A stretch of DNA of 32,012 nucleotides, from the NCBI GenBank assembly GCA_033557685.1, contig JAWQRN010000295.1:1-32012 (forward strand), given 5' to 3'. The DNA is from Sperchopsis tessellata (taxonomy: Eukaryota > Arthropoda > Insecta > Coleoptera > Hydrophilidae). The notes below the pieces were generated by a model, which made no database searches, was not told where the DNA came from, and saw nothing but the letters and a program-made list of their open reading frames with translations. Of the stretch, positions 19,902 to 31,656 are shown piece after piece. Numbering within the stretch: position 1 is the stretch's first letter; the number at the start of each line of letters is the position of its first letter. The translations under genes and the position numbers were made by a program.

Positions 19902-20723
19902 CGGTTATATTGCATTATAATGGCATAATAACCGATTTGAATTATCATATTAATAGAAATGCTCATAAGTTTTCCCATGTAATCACGGATCTATTATTAA
20001 ATAATCATTGTGAGAAATTTAATGTTTTTATTTGTAATATAGTTATTTAAAAATATGTTATAATTACTTAATTAAGCAAAGAATCGAATAGTTTGATTCT
20101 ATTTAAAATGTACTAGATTAACAAAGGTGAGATTAATGTTTAATATTACCTTAACAAGACAAACTCCAAATATAACTGTAATGTAGATAACAGCAATACC
20201 TAATGCATGTAAATTGGTATAACAAATTTGATATATCTAGTTAGAACGGGTCTAAGAACACATTACAATTTCATTACAGTCCAAATAATTTAATTATCAA
20301 GATTTGAAAATGGAGACACCTATGCACAGTATCGATGAAGTCTCATTCATATTTTATGTACTGTTTGTATGCTGTAGCACATTGTGGAGGAACATAGGAC
20401 AGTTAAGGAAAAATGGGCAGGAAAACTAACTAGAAATTATTGCTACAATGCAACAGTTTTGTATACGTTGTATGGGTATTAACAATACATTGGTACAATA
20501 AATTGACAATAAGGCAAACAATTAAAATTTTATGATTTTATTTAAAAACATAAAAATCCCATTTTACCTCAAGTTGCGTGTAATATGGGACAAAGAATAT
20601 ATTTGTGATTCTTATTAATCAGAATCAAGACAGTGCTAGCATATTCAATCAAGAGCTTTGTCTGCTCATTCCGAATGTGCCCAATTATGTCGTGCCCTAC
20701 ATTGCACCTATTTCACACGTTAA

Positions 20724-21850
20724 TTATGGTTTCTTCTGAGTTTGTTTTGTTTGAGACTCAACAAGTGCTTTATTATAAGGCGGACGTGTTAGTACAGCAG
20801 ACGTTAATTTATTACCTTGATACTTCTTTCGAACAAGAGGTGTAGCGGGAAGAAGTTTCATTTCTATTATGTCAGAAAGTTTAATGTAACTGTGCACATC
20901 TGTCATTGGAGAAATATTTGCATGCACATTGCTCCATGCCGATGATGTCAGACGATTGACTATAGCACGAGGCATCATACCGCTTGAAGCCTATCATGTT
21001 TGGAGACTGGTCATAGCACGAGGTAGAACATATATCAAATCATCCTCATCTTTATCTTCAGAATTGTTTCTAATAATGGCCCGGGCTATGGCTGTAGCTT
21101 CTTTCATATTGCACATTTGGAAAATATTTTCTGCGGCAATAAATTCATTGTCCTCAAATACAACCTGATGGATGACATTCGATAGTTGACCCTGGTGGTG
21201 TTCGTTCCAAGAGCTCCTCCTTCACCTTTCTCTAGGAAAGCAAAAAACTGAGAAGATTAATAGCCTCTTGCACCCATGCACATTGCAATCGTTACAAGCT
21301 TTCCACGCTCTGGTTAAGAAAGCATTCCTACTTGTTTTTCCTCGCTGAACCATTATTTTGGTATTCTCCGATATCAGGGTGCTAATGCCTTTCTCATCTA
21401 CTCTGTAAATTCTACCTGTAGAAAATTGGCGGCAGTTTAAATCCAGTAAAGCGAAGAATTTCCCTACACTGATTTTATTGTACATGGTTGCCCGAGTAGC
21501 TGATGTTGAATGTTGGTGTCCGAAGAGATAGATCATTTTGTTACATCATAAATTCTTCTAGGCAATCTCTCCCAGCCATCCTCTTTTCATTATAGAAATT
21601 ATTCGAGATCTGTAGTCGCTCAAATCATCTCCACTATGAGGAGGCAATGTTGGCTGTTATTTCAATTTATTCTGAGCTTTGTAGCCCTAGAGCCATTCTA
21701 TATAGAGATAATTGAGGTACATTGGAATTTAAGCTTCCCTATTTGTAGCTCATCTCTTCTTGATAGTTTTTAGAGCGTTTGTCAGGGCATCCGAATTCCA
21801 AACTTTCTGCAAGTTTATCTTTAGGTATTGTGTAGGCATCTGCAAAATAA
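20724..21850 (-). pseudogene. Pogo/Tigger-like transposase, near full length, degenerate
   Basis: Minus-strand segments appear in the order expected for a pogo-like transposase. KVWNSDALTNALKTIK (about 21800-21755) is the first DNA-binding helix. RGWLGE lies near 21575. RATMYNKISVGKFF leads to the first catalytic block GRIYRVDEKGIST (about 21415-21375), where the usual motif is VDETG. KRLLIFSVFCFPRER is the FPR block at 21240, and the C-terminal IIEMKLLPATPLVRKKYQG then SAVLTRPPYNKAL lies at 20870-20750. Frame changes and stops separate these segments and the later DDE acids are not evident. In intact relatives this enzyme cuts and pastes its own element at TA sites. Weak inverted ends may lie near 20372 and 22326. 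Confidence 0.75.
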
Positions 21851-23260
21851 ACTTTAGTTATAGGAGCTGATCACTTTGCAAGTAAATAGGTACCTCACTA
21901 TATACCTAGTGGGGACGGACTTACATAATTGGCGCCCCTAGGTAAATGACATAACCTTACCAGAGATGGGAATTATATTTAAGTCAATAATTCATTTAAT
22001 GAGAGATGCAAGTATGAAATTCAATCACAAATTGCATTATTGATATGTCATTATTACTTTGAAGTACAAAAACACCAGCTACTTGTGTTTTCTGTCAGTA
22101 AAACCATCAAAAAAGTATATATCTGTGCTAGATCAGCCTTGACGCGACTTTTATCTTGCTGGTATTTTAACACCTATTCTGAATAAAATATCAGACATGT
22201 TTGCACAAAATTAAAACAATCATGATATTTAGTTGAATTTGAGTAGATAGCGGCAATAATTAGAGATATAGAAGGCATCCCATATTACTTGACCACATCA
22301 CTTATTCCCCCATATTTCCCTATACAGCAGCCTTGTATAATCCGAAAAAAAAACAATTTTTGCTGCTCTTATAATAATCTAGCAGTTATAAATCATAATA
22401 TAAGGATTTATGAACAAATAAAAATAATCTAGAAATTAATAAAAATTTTCGGTAACGATTGTCATTTTACGATATTTCAAATGTCCAAACAAAATATAGA
22501 TATTTGAAAATCCAAGCTTCCTATTACACGGTCTGAGTGTATATAAAATATATGTTCCTCATCATAACGTTTACCGAAATACTACAAATGTAAACTGATC
22601 TCAGCAGTAAAAATCATCTCTCTAATGTAACGGCAGCCTCGCAGCATATCTAAAAAGTTTCTGCTTTCCTCTAAATGCCAAAGGAATTGCATACCACGAA
22701 CAAAATTGCGACCCATATTGAGCAAAATCAAATATGATCGAGTTCAATTCCCCAATTCGCCAAAATGGCATACAGATAAGAAATAAAATGTGACCTGTCT
22801 GATAGATTTAGCAACCGTTCAATATATTTTCACTGTCACCTTCCAAGGATAGAGAATTCTCAGTTCGGTTTCCAATAATCATTTGTGATATTTGGAACTC
22901 GACCAAGCCTAAATACTTTCAGGGCAAGACTCCTAGTGCTATAGCTGCAAGAGGCTGCCCGCAGGGTTCTGATGAATATTTACAGCAACTTAGAAAGGAC
23001 TTTTGGTATTTTCTGGCCTACATGTTTTATGTGGCTTAGGCAGCCTGTTAGAAGCACTGCGTTGGATCATGAAAGATACAGTTAAACAAGTAGATACAAG
23101 TAGGAATTACAAGTCAATCAATGGCACTTTTCGTCTTTACAAGATAAAGAATATAGTCACAGATGAAACTGCCGAGAGTCCCGATGAGATTATTCCAACA
23201 GAAGCGTACTAAATGATTATAAGAAATAAGTTAGAAATTTTGGGGACGGTTTCAGTTAAT
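21850..23260. other. Intergenic stretch, mostly featureless
   Basis: The first part may be the 5' end of the pogo-like element. From 22330 no feature is recognised. Near 22960 a plus-strand RGCPQGSDEY resembles the GCPQGS box of some reverse transcriptases, but nothing supports it on either side. The 69-codon frame at 23003-23212 has no recognised domain and may be the start of the Gypsy-like region. Confidence 0.4.
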
Positions 23261-23269
23261 GCTCAAGAA

Positions 23270-24700
23270 GTTTACAGCTTTATCTAGTATACCAGATGCA
23301 GCTAAAATAATGAGTATATATGGTAAAAGCTTATAAGAATTTTAAGCTAGTATTGAGAGACTTGCTCGATTAGCTTATGGGGATATATCGGATGAGTTCT
23401 TTGAATCAATATATACGCAAGCATTGTATAGATAAAGTAGGCTCCATTATTTGATAGCTATGGTTTGTCACTGAAGCTCTAGTTCATCCACTTAAGTTTG
23501 AAAAGGGCAAATAATCTGCATGAAATTTAATGAAGAAAATACTTCTGGAATACAAAGAAGAAGAATTTGTAACTAATGGATGTTTGGTCACTGGTTCCAA
23601 GCTCAACGTCAGGAAAAATCGAAATCTAGGAGAAGGTAACATGACAGGTCAAATGCTGGTACTTTAGAGGGCCTAAGTATTATGTCTATGCTATAACTAA
23701 AACATCATGATGACAAAAGGGGTAACTAGAGATTGACATATGAACAACTATATCCCAGGATAGTGTCGCATTCAGACTTTACTGCTGAAGAGTCTACGAT
23801 ATCAGTAAGTTAAAAAGTTAGTCATAATTTATTGGTGGACGACTATTAGAATGAGTATCTAATATGAATAGTTTTTATGAAGAAACATAGTCTAGTTCTT
23901 GATTATAGCAAAATAATAATTATTTTGCTTAGAATGTAAAATGAGTACTCCCTAAATATCTCAGAGAATTCACTCATGGTATTCATGTGGACGAATTTTC
24001 AAGGAAGCTCTTCCGCAAAATTGCACAAATTACTACATGATAAGAAAAGAATTTTCTCATGGCAGATAAGTGATTATGCTACCCCTAGCTAAGTTAGAGA
24101 ACATGCAAAACAGATAGCAGAACGCAGTGATTCGCCGTTCAAACAAAAACATATAAACCTGCTGAAAAACCTATGCAAATGGAAGTATAGAAACCAGCAA
24201 ATCTCCATAAATTAGAACCAAGAAAAGGTGGAGAATCAAGATCTGAAAGTGATGTCATGAAATTATCGCACAAATCCGGTGATGAAGATAGAGGACCCGT
24301 AGATGGATATCATCGAAAACTTTTTGGTGATAGACATGAGAATAGAGACATATTTGATAAGGGAAATTGTATGATTAAAATTAATTATAGAAGTTATCGT
24401 TTCGGTAATAGAGACCGCAGAGACGATAGATTTTGTAGAGATGATAACCGTGATCGCAGAAGCGACAGAGGTAGACATGATGAACTAAAGGTGATAAGTG
24501 CCGTAAATTGGGCTCTTGGAGTAGTGCACCCAGTAGGAAGAATACACTATCTATTAGAGCATAGTTTCCAAAATATAGTCAAGTGGATAAGTGTTTACTT
24601 AAAAAGGTTATTGCTCACTTGTGCCTCAATGCCCTCTACTACCCCGGGGTCATTAATGTCACTTTTAGATCCCTCCATTGGCCATAGTTAGCGACCACTT
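23270..24700 (+). pseudogene. Gypsy-like LTR retrotransposon gag, degenerate
   Basis: Plus-strand fragments resemble the capsid region of insect Ty3/Gypsy gag: SSIPDAAKIMSIYGKSL, then SIERLARLAYGDISDEFFES, then IYTQALYR (about 23283-23435), and HPLKFEKGK (about 23487). Gag would form the particle that packages element RNA. The later open stretch 24257-24691 contains a highly charged Arg/Asp-rich run (GNRDRRDDRFCRDDNRDRR, about 24408-24465), followed in another frame by CRKLGSWSS (about 24500), possibly what remains of a zinc knuckle. Stops and frameshifts are frequent. No LTRs were found. Only the ERLARLAY region is convincing. Confidence 0.5.
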
Positions 24701-24861
24701 TCGGAAATTATGTGTTAGAATAAGTTATGGAAGATATGGTAGTGATAGAGACGATTAACCTTCTGCGTCATTTTGAGGGAAGAAATGAACAGGTTTAAGC
24801 AGGGGCAGTGTTACAAGACAAGTGGCTCTGGGAAATTCCGTGTTATTATATATTAGAAGTC

Positions 24862-24920
24862 TAATATTTGATTCTGGATATTCGTTGGTATTCCCTATAA
24901 AATACCAGATGTGCATAAAT
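24862..24920 (+). pseudogene. Possible retroviral-type protease scrap
   Basis: RSLIFDSGYSLVFPIKY reads like the D-S/T-G active-site strand of a retroelement aspartic protease. It lies in the right place downstream of the Gypsy-like gag. The match is very short and may be chance. Confidence 0.25.
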
Positions 24921-24924
24921 ATGG

Positions 24925-27070
24925 AAGTTGTTTACTATTTAAGTTAGTTATTAAAAGAGATTAGACTCTGCATTTGCATTATCTTAATATTAGATAATGC
25001 CGACAGTAAATGAATTTACAAAAAATTGTGTAGAATGACATCTTATAAGAGATTCTGTAAGTGATGTTTAGAATCAATTCATTTGTAGCGAAAAGTCTAT
25101 TATGAAGAATTTCCACGTTTGTTATTTTGTGGGTTCTAATTTATCTACGCCATATGAGTTTGTCATAATATTAATTGGAAACCATACCATAATTACATGA
25201 TAAAATTAACAAAGCAAAAAGGACATCCTGGGAGTGTTACAACTTGTACCATGTATAGCGTATGCACGGTCATTTTGAGAAAGGCAGTCACCTATGGTAT
25301 GGTAGACAAGATGTGAGAACAGAGTGTTGCTATTAGGCTGGTGCAATGGAAGTGCTCAAATGTGATCTGTAGCGGTAACGGAAAAAACTGTAGTAAGAGC
25401 TATAATGGTGGAGATATTCAGTTTCAATAGCAGGATCTAGAAAGATATTCCTTTCAAATTGCGTGTAGCAACAGCACAGGAGAAAATCACGTAGGGTTGA
25501 TGCAGGTATATGGTTTCAGAAACTATAAATCGCTGTACAAGAAAACTCAATATTTTCTGAATGAAAGGTGGTTTTAATGGTACTGAATTCCTGCGCAGTG
25601 ATATCTGGGACAGTTTGAGAGTGCAACAAAATACTGAATAGATTAGTGTGGGACAAATAAAAATTGTGTGGGTGCTGAGATATGAGATCATAGAGGAACA
25701 CGAAAAAGCAGATATAGTGGTGAAGACAGGCTCTGAGTATAGCTTCCACGGATCGTAAACATTACTAGGTACGTCCATGATGTTTAAGACAGGCTAGAGG
25801 GCTAGATGTAGGTTCTGAATGTGGCATGACTAGGTGGCTTGTAAGTTTATGTAGATTTAATTTGTGTAATCTTTGTCATGTTTTATAGGAACTGTGGAGA
25901 AGAACCAGCATACATCTTTCTATGTCGCAATCCGGTGGTTACTTGGCTGTGATATGGAATCTTGGGCAAACTAATCTGATGATGATCTAAGATTTGCCAT
26001 GAGGGGGTAATTTAGTCTATGGTGATCGATCTATATAGTTGTTTATAGTAAAAGATAAATAAAAAAAGCATTATAGGTAAGGTGAAAGCCACTAGGTGTG
26101 CGCCTAGCGTTATAATAATAATAATAAATAAATTATGGGAAGAGAGCAGGAATTTTAAACTAAGTCCCCATAGAGCAGACGTAGTGTTTCTCACCTAGTT
26201 CAAAATTGTGATATTCTGTCAACACTAATTTTTAAAGATGTCTACTAATAGGTTCTGAAGATCATTGTGGTAGCGTAACAAATTACACAATACTGCCTGC
26301 AAGGGGGTTATTAAGATATATATCTGTATGTGTTCATGTTACAAGAAAGAGGGTAAATTTCAAAATTTTACGTATTTTTACAGGAAATAATAACTTCTTG
26401 ACAAAAATGATCTATGTTTAGATATTTTAAACAAAAATATAAAATCAACTGGCAATAGATCATTTGTGCCTATTCATAATTATTGCTTTTTGAGAATTCG
26501 TAAAAGAGGCGAATTTAAACCTACCCACAATCTCTTAAGATAACCGAGATTATGATATACATACGCTTCTATTCAAAACATTAAAATGTATGTAAAATAA
26601 TACAAGTTAAAATCAACCCATTATAAACCTCTTTTAATGTTGTGAGTCTAAGGAGATTAAGTTTAACAATAATGGTTAATAATTGAAATTTAACATAGTA
26701 CTAATGAATGCTCCAATTAGAAGAATGTATTATTATTGTATTAGTGAATGTGTATTATTTGTAAACAGCTTGCTGAAATAGCACCATTCTCACTACGTAA
26801 AGCGGATTTTGCAGAAACACTGCAATGTTTCAAAATAATCCACAAGTGAGTTTTAAATAAACACGTAACTAATGCTGCAAAATTTAAACTAAATGCATTC
26901 TAATTAATTATATATGAATAGGATTTTGCATCCAGTAAAAGCTTTCATGTAAAAGAGATTAACAATAATTTTAATTAGTAAGAATTTTCAATACAACAAA
27001 TCGTATACGAACTACATTTGAGGTTCTGTTTTAAGTAATTTAAGCTAAATCCATTTTGAAACTATTTCTG
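24925..27070. other. Gene-free stretch, degraded and unassigned
   Basis: Slightly GC-richer than usual at 25200-26000, possibly eroded pol sequence of the preceding element, but no motif is recognisable. Open frames at 25437-25778 and 25516-25749 overlap on the minus strand without domain support. An AAT repeat (about 26112-26132) follows GTGCGCCTAGCGTTA and may be the tail of an unidentified retroelement. Confidence 0.45.
26112..26132. repeat. (TAA)n short tandem repeat
   Basis: Five TAA units grading into AAATAAAT. Such tails often mark a LINE or SINE 3' end, but the neighbour is not identifiable. Confidence 0.6.
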
Positions 27071-27074
27071 TAAT

Positions 27075-27260
27075 AATTCTAGAAAAAAACATAGTATTCT
27101 GGTATAGATATGCAGATGACGTCCTATTTTGCTTTATAAGTAGAGGTAGACAATTAATATATTATTAAATTTCGTAATTAGTCTCCACGGTAATATAAAA
27201 TTAATATAGAAACAGAAACTGAAGTCATAAAATGAATCTTCTATACATCGATTATATTTG
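27075..27260 (+). pseudogene. Penelope-like reverse-transcriptase palm fragment
   Basis: IVFWYRYADDVLFCF (about 27090-27135) is a reverse-transcriptase catalytic box with the two aspartates present (YADD). After frameshifts, SLHGNIK and then INIETETEVIK follow (about 27180-27230), corresponding to the NSLHPNIKFT-x-E-x-E block of Penelope-like elements. No other part of that element is certain. A GHISDILHKFEVLN segment near 27735-27780 is a weak candidate for its later region. Confidence 0.6.
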
Positions 27261-27264
27261 CAAA

Positions 27265-29028
27265 TATAAGTAAAAATCTCTTACTGTGCTGAGGTAATTC
27301 CTGATAATTTACAACAGCCTCTTAGATATAAACTCTCAGATTTTAGGGATATGATATATGGATTAGGTATGCGCTCAAACACAGTCATAAAACAGATTGC
27401 TAGAAATTGAATTGAATTGAGCGCATCGGTAGCCATATAGGTTAAAGCATTGCGGCTTTTTTTCACGTTGATATCTCCAACAAATAAAAAATAAGGTTTT
27501 AGTATTTTCCTTAATTAACTCTAAACAACCCTTTAACTACAACATACTTACACTACTAATTTTCCGAAGGTAGGTTTTGGAATATTTTTTCCTCAAAAAA
27601 GACATTAAATAAGTAGTAGAAATCGTTCAACTCAATAATAATTCCAGATTAAGGTGATACTCTCGATATAAATTTAATGCCAAAATTAATTCTTATGATA
27701 CAATGATATAGTTATTTTATATCCCAAATCGGAAACTGGGCATATTTCAGATATTTTGCATAAGTTTGAGGTGCTAAATTCATTTTAGAAGTTTCCAAAG
27801 ATATTATTGAAATACCCTGTTTACATGGCTTGTCCAAAAGGTACCTTTAAGCAATGTTCCAATTGCAAAATATAACATGTTGCTAATGTAATCAGGATTT
27901 AAACAAATGTCAGAGTGTAAAATTAAAGACTGTAAAGATAACCATCAGCAAATGCAGAATGAACCAGAATGCAGTATTTTATGCCATATAAAATATTTCC
28001 AACATTGCAGACATAAGTTTCAATAATCTACAAATTCACTCTTTGATGGCACAATGACATGCAGGTTAGAGGAAGTGAAAAGTAGTAAAAAGATAATATC
28101 CTGAGCCACGGTTCATATTTTTAATGAAATTAATTTTTTTATGAATAAAACGACTTAATTAATCTATTAATTGAGTACAAATAATAAGTTCCAATACTTT
28201 CAGAGCATAGATATAAATGCATTATATCATAGTTTGCCTATAAGTTTATAATTACTAATCAAGGGAATACTCAGTTTATTTGGATAAGTATTTTTCAAAT
28301 GTTTTTTAAAGGAAAATTATAAAATAAAACTGCAAAATCCTCCTACACCTGTATATAAAATCAATACAGCTTATATTAAAAAATTACTCCCCCATTCTTG
28401 ACTAGATAAGTTTCAATTTCCATCTTCCAGGACCGTCATAAACTGTCAAATATTTAACTTTATCTACTCATACAAATTTTGTGGCACAATCTTAGCGTAT
28501 CTCATTCCGCACCATTGGAGCTCCAAAGTCCCCTATGACCCATTACATCATATCCTGTGCCCATCTCTGAGGAGGGCGGCGTACGAAATACCTAATACAT
28601 GCAACATTTTGCACCCCAACTACTACGTTTGCTATCTGAGTAGTACAGCTCACGATGACTTACTAGATTACAATAAATCGTAAGGTGCATTCCTTTTTTA
28701 GATCGTTTTCTATAATATCTGCCTACATATTGGATATTGAAAAAGTTTTTCGGAGAAAATTGGTAGGAAAGGCTTAATAGTGATTTATTTTTTAAGTTGT
28801 TTCCTGTAGTGTAAGATAAATGCGTCCCGCTAGTTGTTTACTAATATTTATAGCGCGCTTGCTGGGAGATAACTGCCAAACAAATCTGACGCTGGGAAAC
28901 ACATACGACTCTGTCCAGTTTCCTTTCATAACTTTTGAAACTTATTTCGTAGTAACACACAAAATTAGTCCTAAGAGAAAGTTCCATAGAGTACAAATCT
29001 GATACTGTCGAATTAGATATTTATTTTA

Positions 29029-29030
<2 letters not shown>
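27265..29030. other. Gene-free stretch, no firm feature
   Basis: AT-rich. A GC-richer patch at about 28500-28680 has no open frame of note. The 60- and 61-codon frames at 28820-29002 and 27281-27466 have no recognisable content. Confidence 0.5.
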
Positions 29031-29032
<2 letters not shown>

Positions 29033-29059
<27 letters not shown>

Positions 29060-29060
29060 A
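29033..29060. repeat. (AT)n microsatellite
   Basis: About thirteen AT dinucleotides. Confidence 0.85.
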
Positions 29061-29599
29061 TAAATAATTTATCGAATATACAAGGTTTTCTATCAGAAAG
29101 GAGAACGCGAAAATAAAACAAGGAAAAGATTTTGTCAGCAATTTTTTTATTTTGTAATATGAGAATGTTTATAAACAGTATTGAATGAAAAGATGTAAAT
29201 AGTATATCCAACGAATGCATGCGAACTAAATGGAGCAGTAAGAATTTATCTGACCAAGGAGAAAGGTGGGTTGGTGCTAGTCATTACCCTAGTGTGTGTA
29301 ATTTGTTGCCTAGTTATTAATTGCGTATTTTGTGATAAACGATTAGCAACGCAAGACTCGAGTAACGTGTAATATTTTAATTAAGGTTAATAGTGGAGAT
29401 GCGATTTGTAATATATTTATTTTTATATAACGTTTACTGAATATGAGGAATCACTGCACTGATCAAAATTCGGTCGGATCATTCTTGTATAGGTAAATAC
29501 TAGAGTGTGGAATATGAATTAGCGCGAAGCTGTTCCTTTTGAAAAGTTGTTATCGAGTGCAGGAGAGGAGCAATGAGAGAGGAGGATCCTCTAAGCAAT

Positions 29600-30225
29600 G
29601 AGTAGTTGAAGAACATCAATGGCTTCTTGGAATTTTCTGAAAAGGCATTCGAACTATGACTCTAGTACCTTGGAACATAATGCTATGAATTGTTTCATGA
29701 CGATGTTCAGCCACGGCTGACTGAATATAATAACCAATAATCGTAAGCTTAGTTTCTCCAATGTTGACCTTACCACATGAACAAGGGACCTGATAAACCC
29801 CTTCGCTTTGCAATGGGATGAAATATTTTGAAGAGAGGAGAACTTGCGAAATCTATTGTATTGAGGAGAATACTGTTTTGATATTAAATTTAGTATGGGG
29901 GCAAATTCGTTCATCGAATCCTTGACGAATGGTAGATAAGCTATTGATTTCAACTCGGAAGTTTTTCTGACAGCGAAGATTAGATTCCTGTAACGTCTTA
30001 TTGACCGTTTGATGCTGACAAACTATATCCATTATATAACAGTGCAACGGTGACTGTACGCAACTCCTGGACAAGTAGAGTTATGTCACACAACTTGAAT
30101 ACTCGCTGTACAAGAGAGTTAATTACAGACATTTTCTGACAGGGATGATAAATACCTGTTGATATTTTGGAATTGTACATTTGACAATCCATTACAACTG
30201 TAACGTTGCCCTTATCCGCCGACAT
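29600..30225 (-). pseudogene. Penelope-like element, minus-strand fragment with GIY-YIG domain
   Basis: On the minus strand, SADKGNVTVVMDCQMYNSK (30222-30165) matches the N-terminal 'ADKGN-x-TVVM' block of Penelope-like proteins. It is followed directly by KMSVINSLVQRVFKL and the TVTVALLYNGY block (about 30135-30020), which belongs after the reverse-transcriptase palm. The palm itself is deleted. Next come IAYLPFVKDSMNEF (about 29945) and, in another frame, the GIY-YIG endonuclease start GVYQVPCSCGKVNIGETK (29801-29748), in which the YIG tyrosine is asparagine. A HRHET segment at about 29700 continues the domain. Intact elements use this endonuclease with a reverse transcriptase to copy themselves. 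Frameshifts, the deletion and the lost tyrosine make this copy inactive. Confidence 0.8.
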
Positions 30226-30234
30226 AATGAAAAT

Positions 30235-30665
30235 TGTTTCATTACTTTTGAGTTCTCTAACTTCAACAGACTTGTCAGCTTCGATTTCGAGACCTTTTTC
30301 ACCATTATACCAGTAGATGCTGCTGTTGGCATCGTAAGCGACCTACTTAGAGGGGAATGTTCATCTCAAGACATTGCGGTGCTGACGGAAGTTTGTCTGA
30401 TGTCCACTTATTTCCAATTTACGGACCATTTCTACAAACAAACATCTGGAGCTGCTATGGGTTCCCTGTTTTCACCTGTTTTTTCTAATATTTTTATGGA
30501 GGCATTTGTGTAATTGGAATTATCGGCCTCCGAAATAAAGCCTAAATCCTGATTCCGTTACGTGGATGACGCGTTATATTGTCGCCAGAACGTGAGGAAC
30601 TAGATGCCATTTTGGATCACATAAACTCCTTACACACCAATATACGTTTTACGATGGATATTTAG
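30235..30665 (+). pseudogene. Penelope-like reverse transcriptase, plus-strand fragment
   Basis: The 110-codon frame at 30181-30513 becomes recognisable at NRLVSFDFETFFTIIPVDAA (about 30265-30325, first palm aspartate). It continues through CLMSTYFQFTDHFYKQTSG and AAMGSLFSPVFSNIFMEAF. After the stop, FRYVDDALYC (about 30558-30588) supplies the YVDD catalytic pair. After one frameshift, EELDAILDHINSLHTNIRFT (30594-30650) completes the palm. The order and motifs match Penelope-like elements rather than LINEs. It is arranged head to head with the minus-strand fragment at 29600-30225. One stop and one frameshift make it recently but clearly broken. Confidence 0.85.
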
Positions 30666-31207
30666 GCCTATATAAGCATGATCCGGCTGAGTTTGAATCT
30701 GTGCAGTGAAGTCATTTGTTGAAAAATCATCCCTCACCTTGAAAATGTCCTTTGTAACAGTGGTACTTATCAGAGCCTCTACACTAATTCAACCAGGAAA
30801 TAACATTCATTTATGATATTCATATTATTATAACCGTATCTATTAGTTTTTGTAACGTTTGTTGACATACTGTAAGTCCTTTTTCCTCTTCACAGACGGC
30901 GTAATTGTCTTTCCGGCTAGTGTAGTCTTCTGTTTTGAATTTACGTCAGTCTAATTCACTATCCACTCTAATTGATGATTATTTGTGTGTTTTTTCTTAA
31001 AGGACGTTTGACCGAATTTCTCGAAAATTTGCGTTTTACTCTTAATTAACGTTAAAACTTTTAATATGCTATTTTATATGGACGTAAATTGTCTCCATGG
31101 TTTTGATGTCTTACCCATCTTGTTTGTTGAATTTGGAGGTTTCAAGGTTTATAACAGGTGAGATTTCTTTCTAATCTTATGAAATCTTCTTTTCTTATTA
31201 TTTTATA

Positions 31208-31245
31208 TCCATAAAGAAGAAGTAATGCTATTTCGAAACGTCGGT
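31208..31245 (+). ncRNA. Hammerhead-like motif of a Penelope-like element, degenerate
   Basis: AAGAAGAAGTAATGCTATTT followed by CGAAACGTCGG resembles the region of Penelope-like elements containing the hammerhead core (CTGA-x-GA, a short stem, then GAAAC). The second half is well matched. The CTGATGA half is eroded to ATAAAGAAG, so cleavage activity is unlikely. It lies about 550 bases downstream of the plus-strand reverse-transcriptase fragment. Confidence 0.4.
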
Positions 31246-31431
31246 GAATGTAAAGAGAACAATCAATAGATGTATTCATAACCAATTTTTGCCTTCTTTA
31301 TGATCGTTTAATGCCTGAAGGTATGTCTTTATCTCAACAAAGTATTACCTAACTGTCTTTATATATATGTATATATCTTTTTAATTTACTAATTGTCCTT
31401 GTTGGGCACTATCGCTACACTTACGTGCTAC

Positions 31432-31470
31432 GATTGTTTCGGGATCGAATCTCGTCTTCAAGCTGTCAGC
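31432..31470 (-). ncRNA. Hammerhead-like motif of a second Penelope-like element
   Basis: On the minus strand, CTTGAAGACGAGATTCGATC followed by CCGAAACAATCG fits the Penelope hammerhead layout: a CTGAAGA-like core half, a possible short stem, then CGAAAC. It lies about 190-220 bases downstream of the minus-strand GIY-YIG fragment, as expected for the element's terminal repeat. One core base departs from the usual CTGA (TTGA), so activity is doubtful. Confidence 0.4.
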
Positions 31471-31656
31471 TAGTGTTGGTGGCTGATAGTACATTGACGA
31501 TATATCTTCTTAACAGGTATGTGTTTGTGGGAGGTACGCAATGGGGTGGTTTGGATAGGGGCAGATGTGTATGTTTTGGATTAAGTGTGTGTACTAAATT
31601 TGTAATAGTCTTTATGAGTGGTATATTGTGATGTATTTTCTGGTCATTTAGCATTT

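Larger units (their letters stand above)
18198..20990 (+). repeat. Segmental duplication, copy B (carries CSP3)
   Basis: Direct-orientation counterpart of 11250-14060, offset 6866 bases at the CSP gene and slightly more upstream because of indels. It begins immediately after the RTE LINE and ends inside a pogo-like pseudogene. A short plus-strand frame seen in copy A (11917-12126) is broken here, which argues that it is not coding. Confidence 0.85.

Noticed and set aside
22950..22990. GCPQGS-like reverse-transcriptase box on the plus strand
   Set aside because: No neighbouring reverse-transcriptase motifs before or after it. Too short to stand alone.
24263..24478. 71-codon minus-strand frame rich in Ser, Thr and Ile
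   Set aside because: Antisense reading of the Arg/Asp-rich gag-like stretch.
25437..25778. 113-codon minus-strand frame, overlapped by a second frame at 25516-25749
   Set aside because: Low-complexity Ser/Ile/Phe-rich translation in a decayed region, with no domain and no transcription signals.
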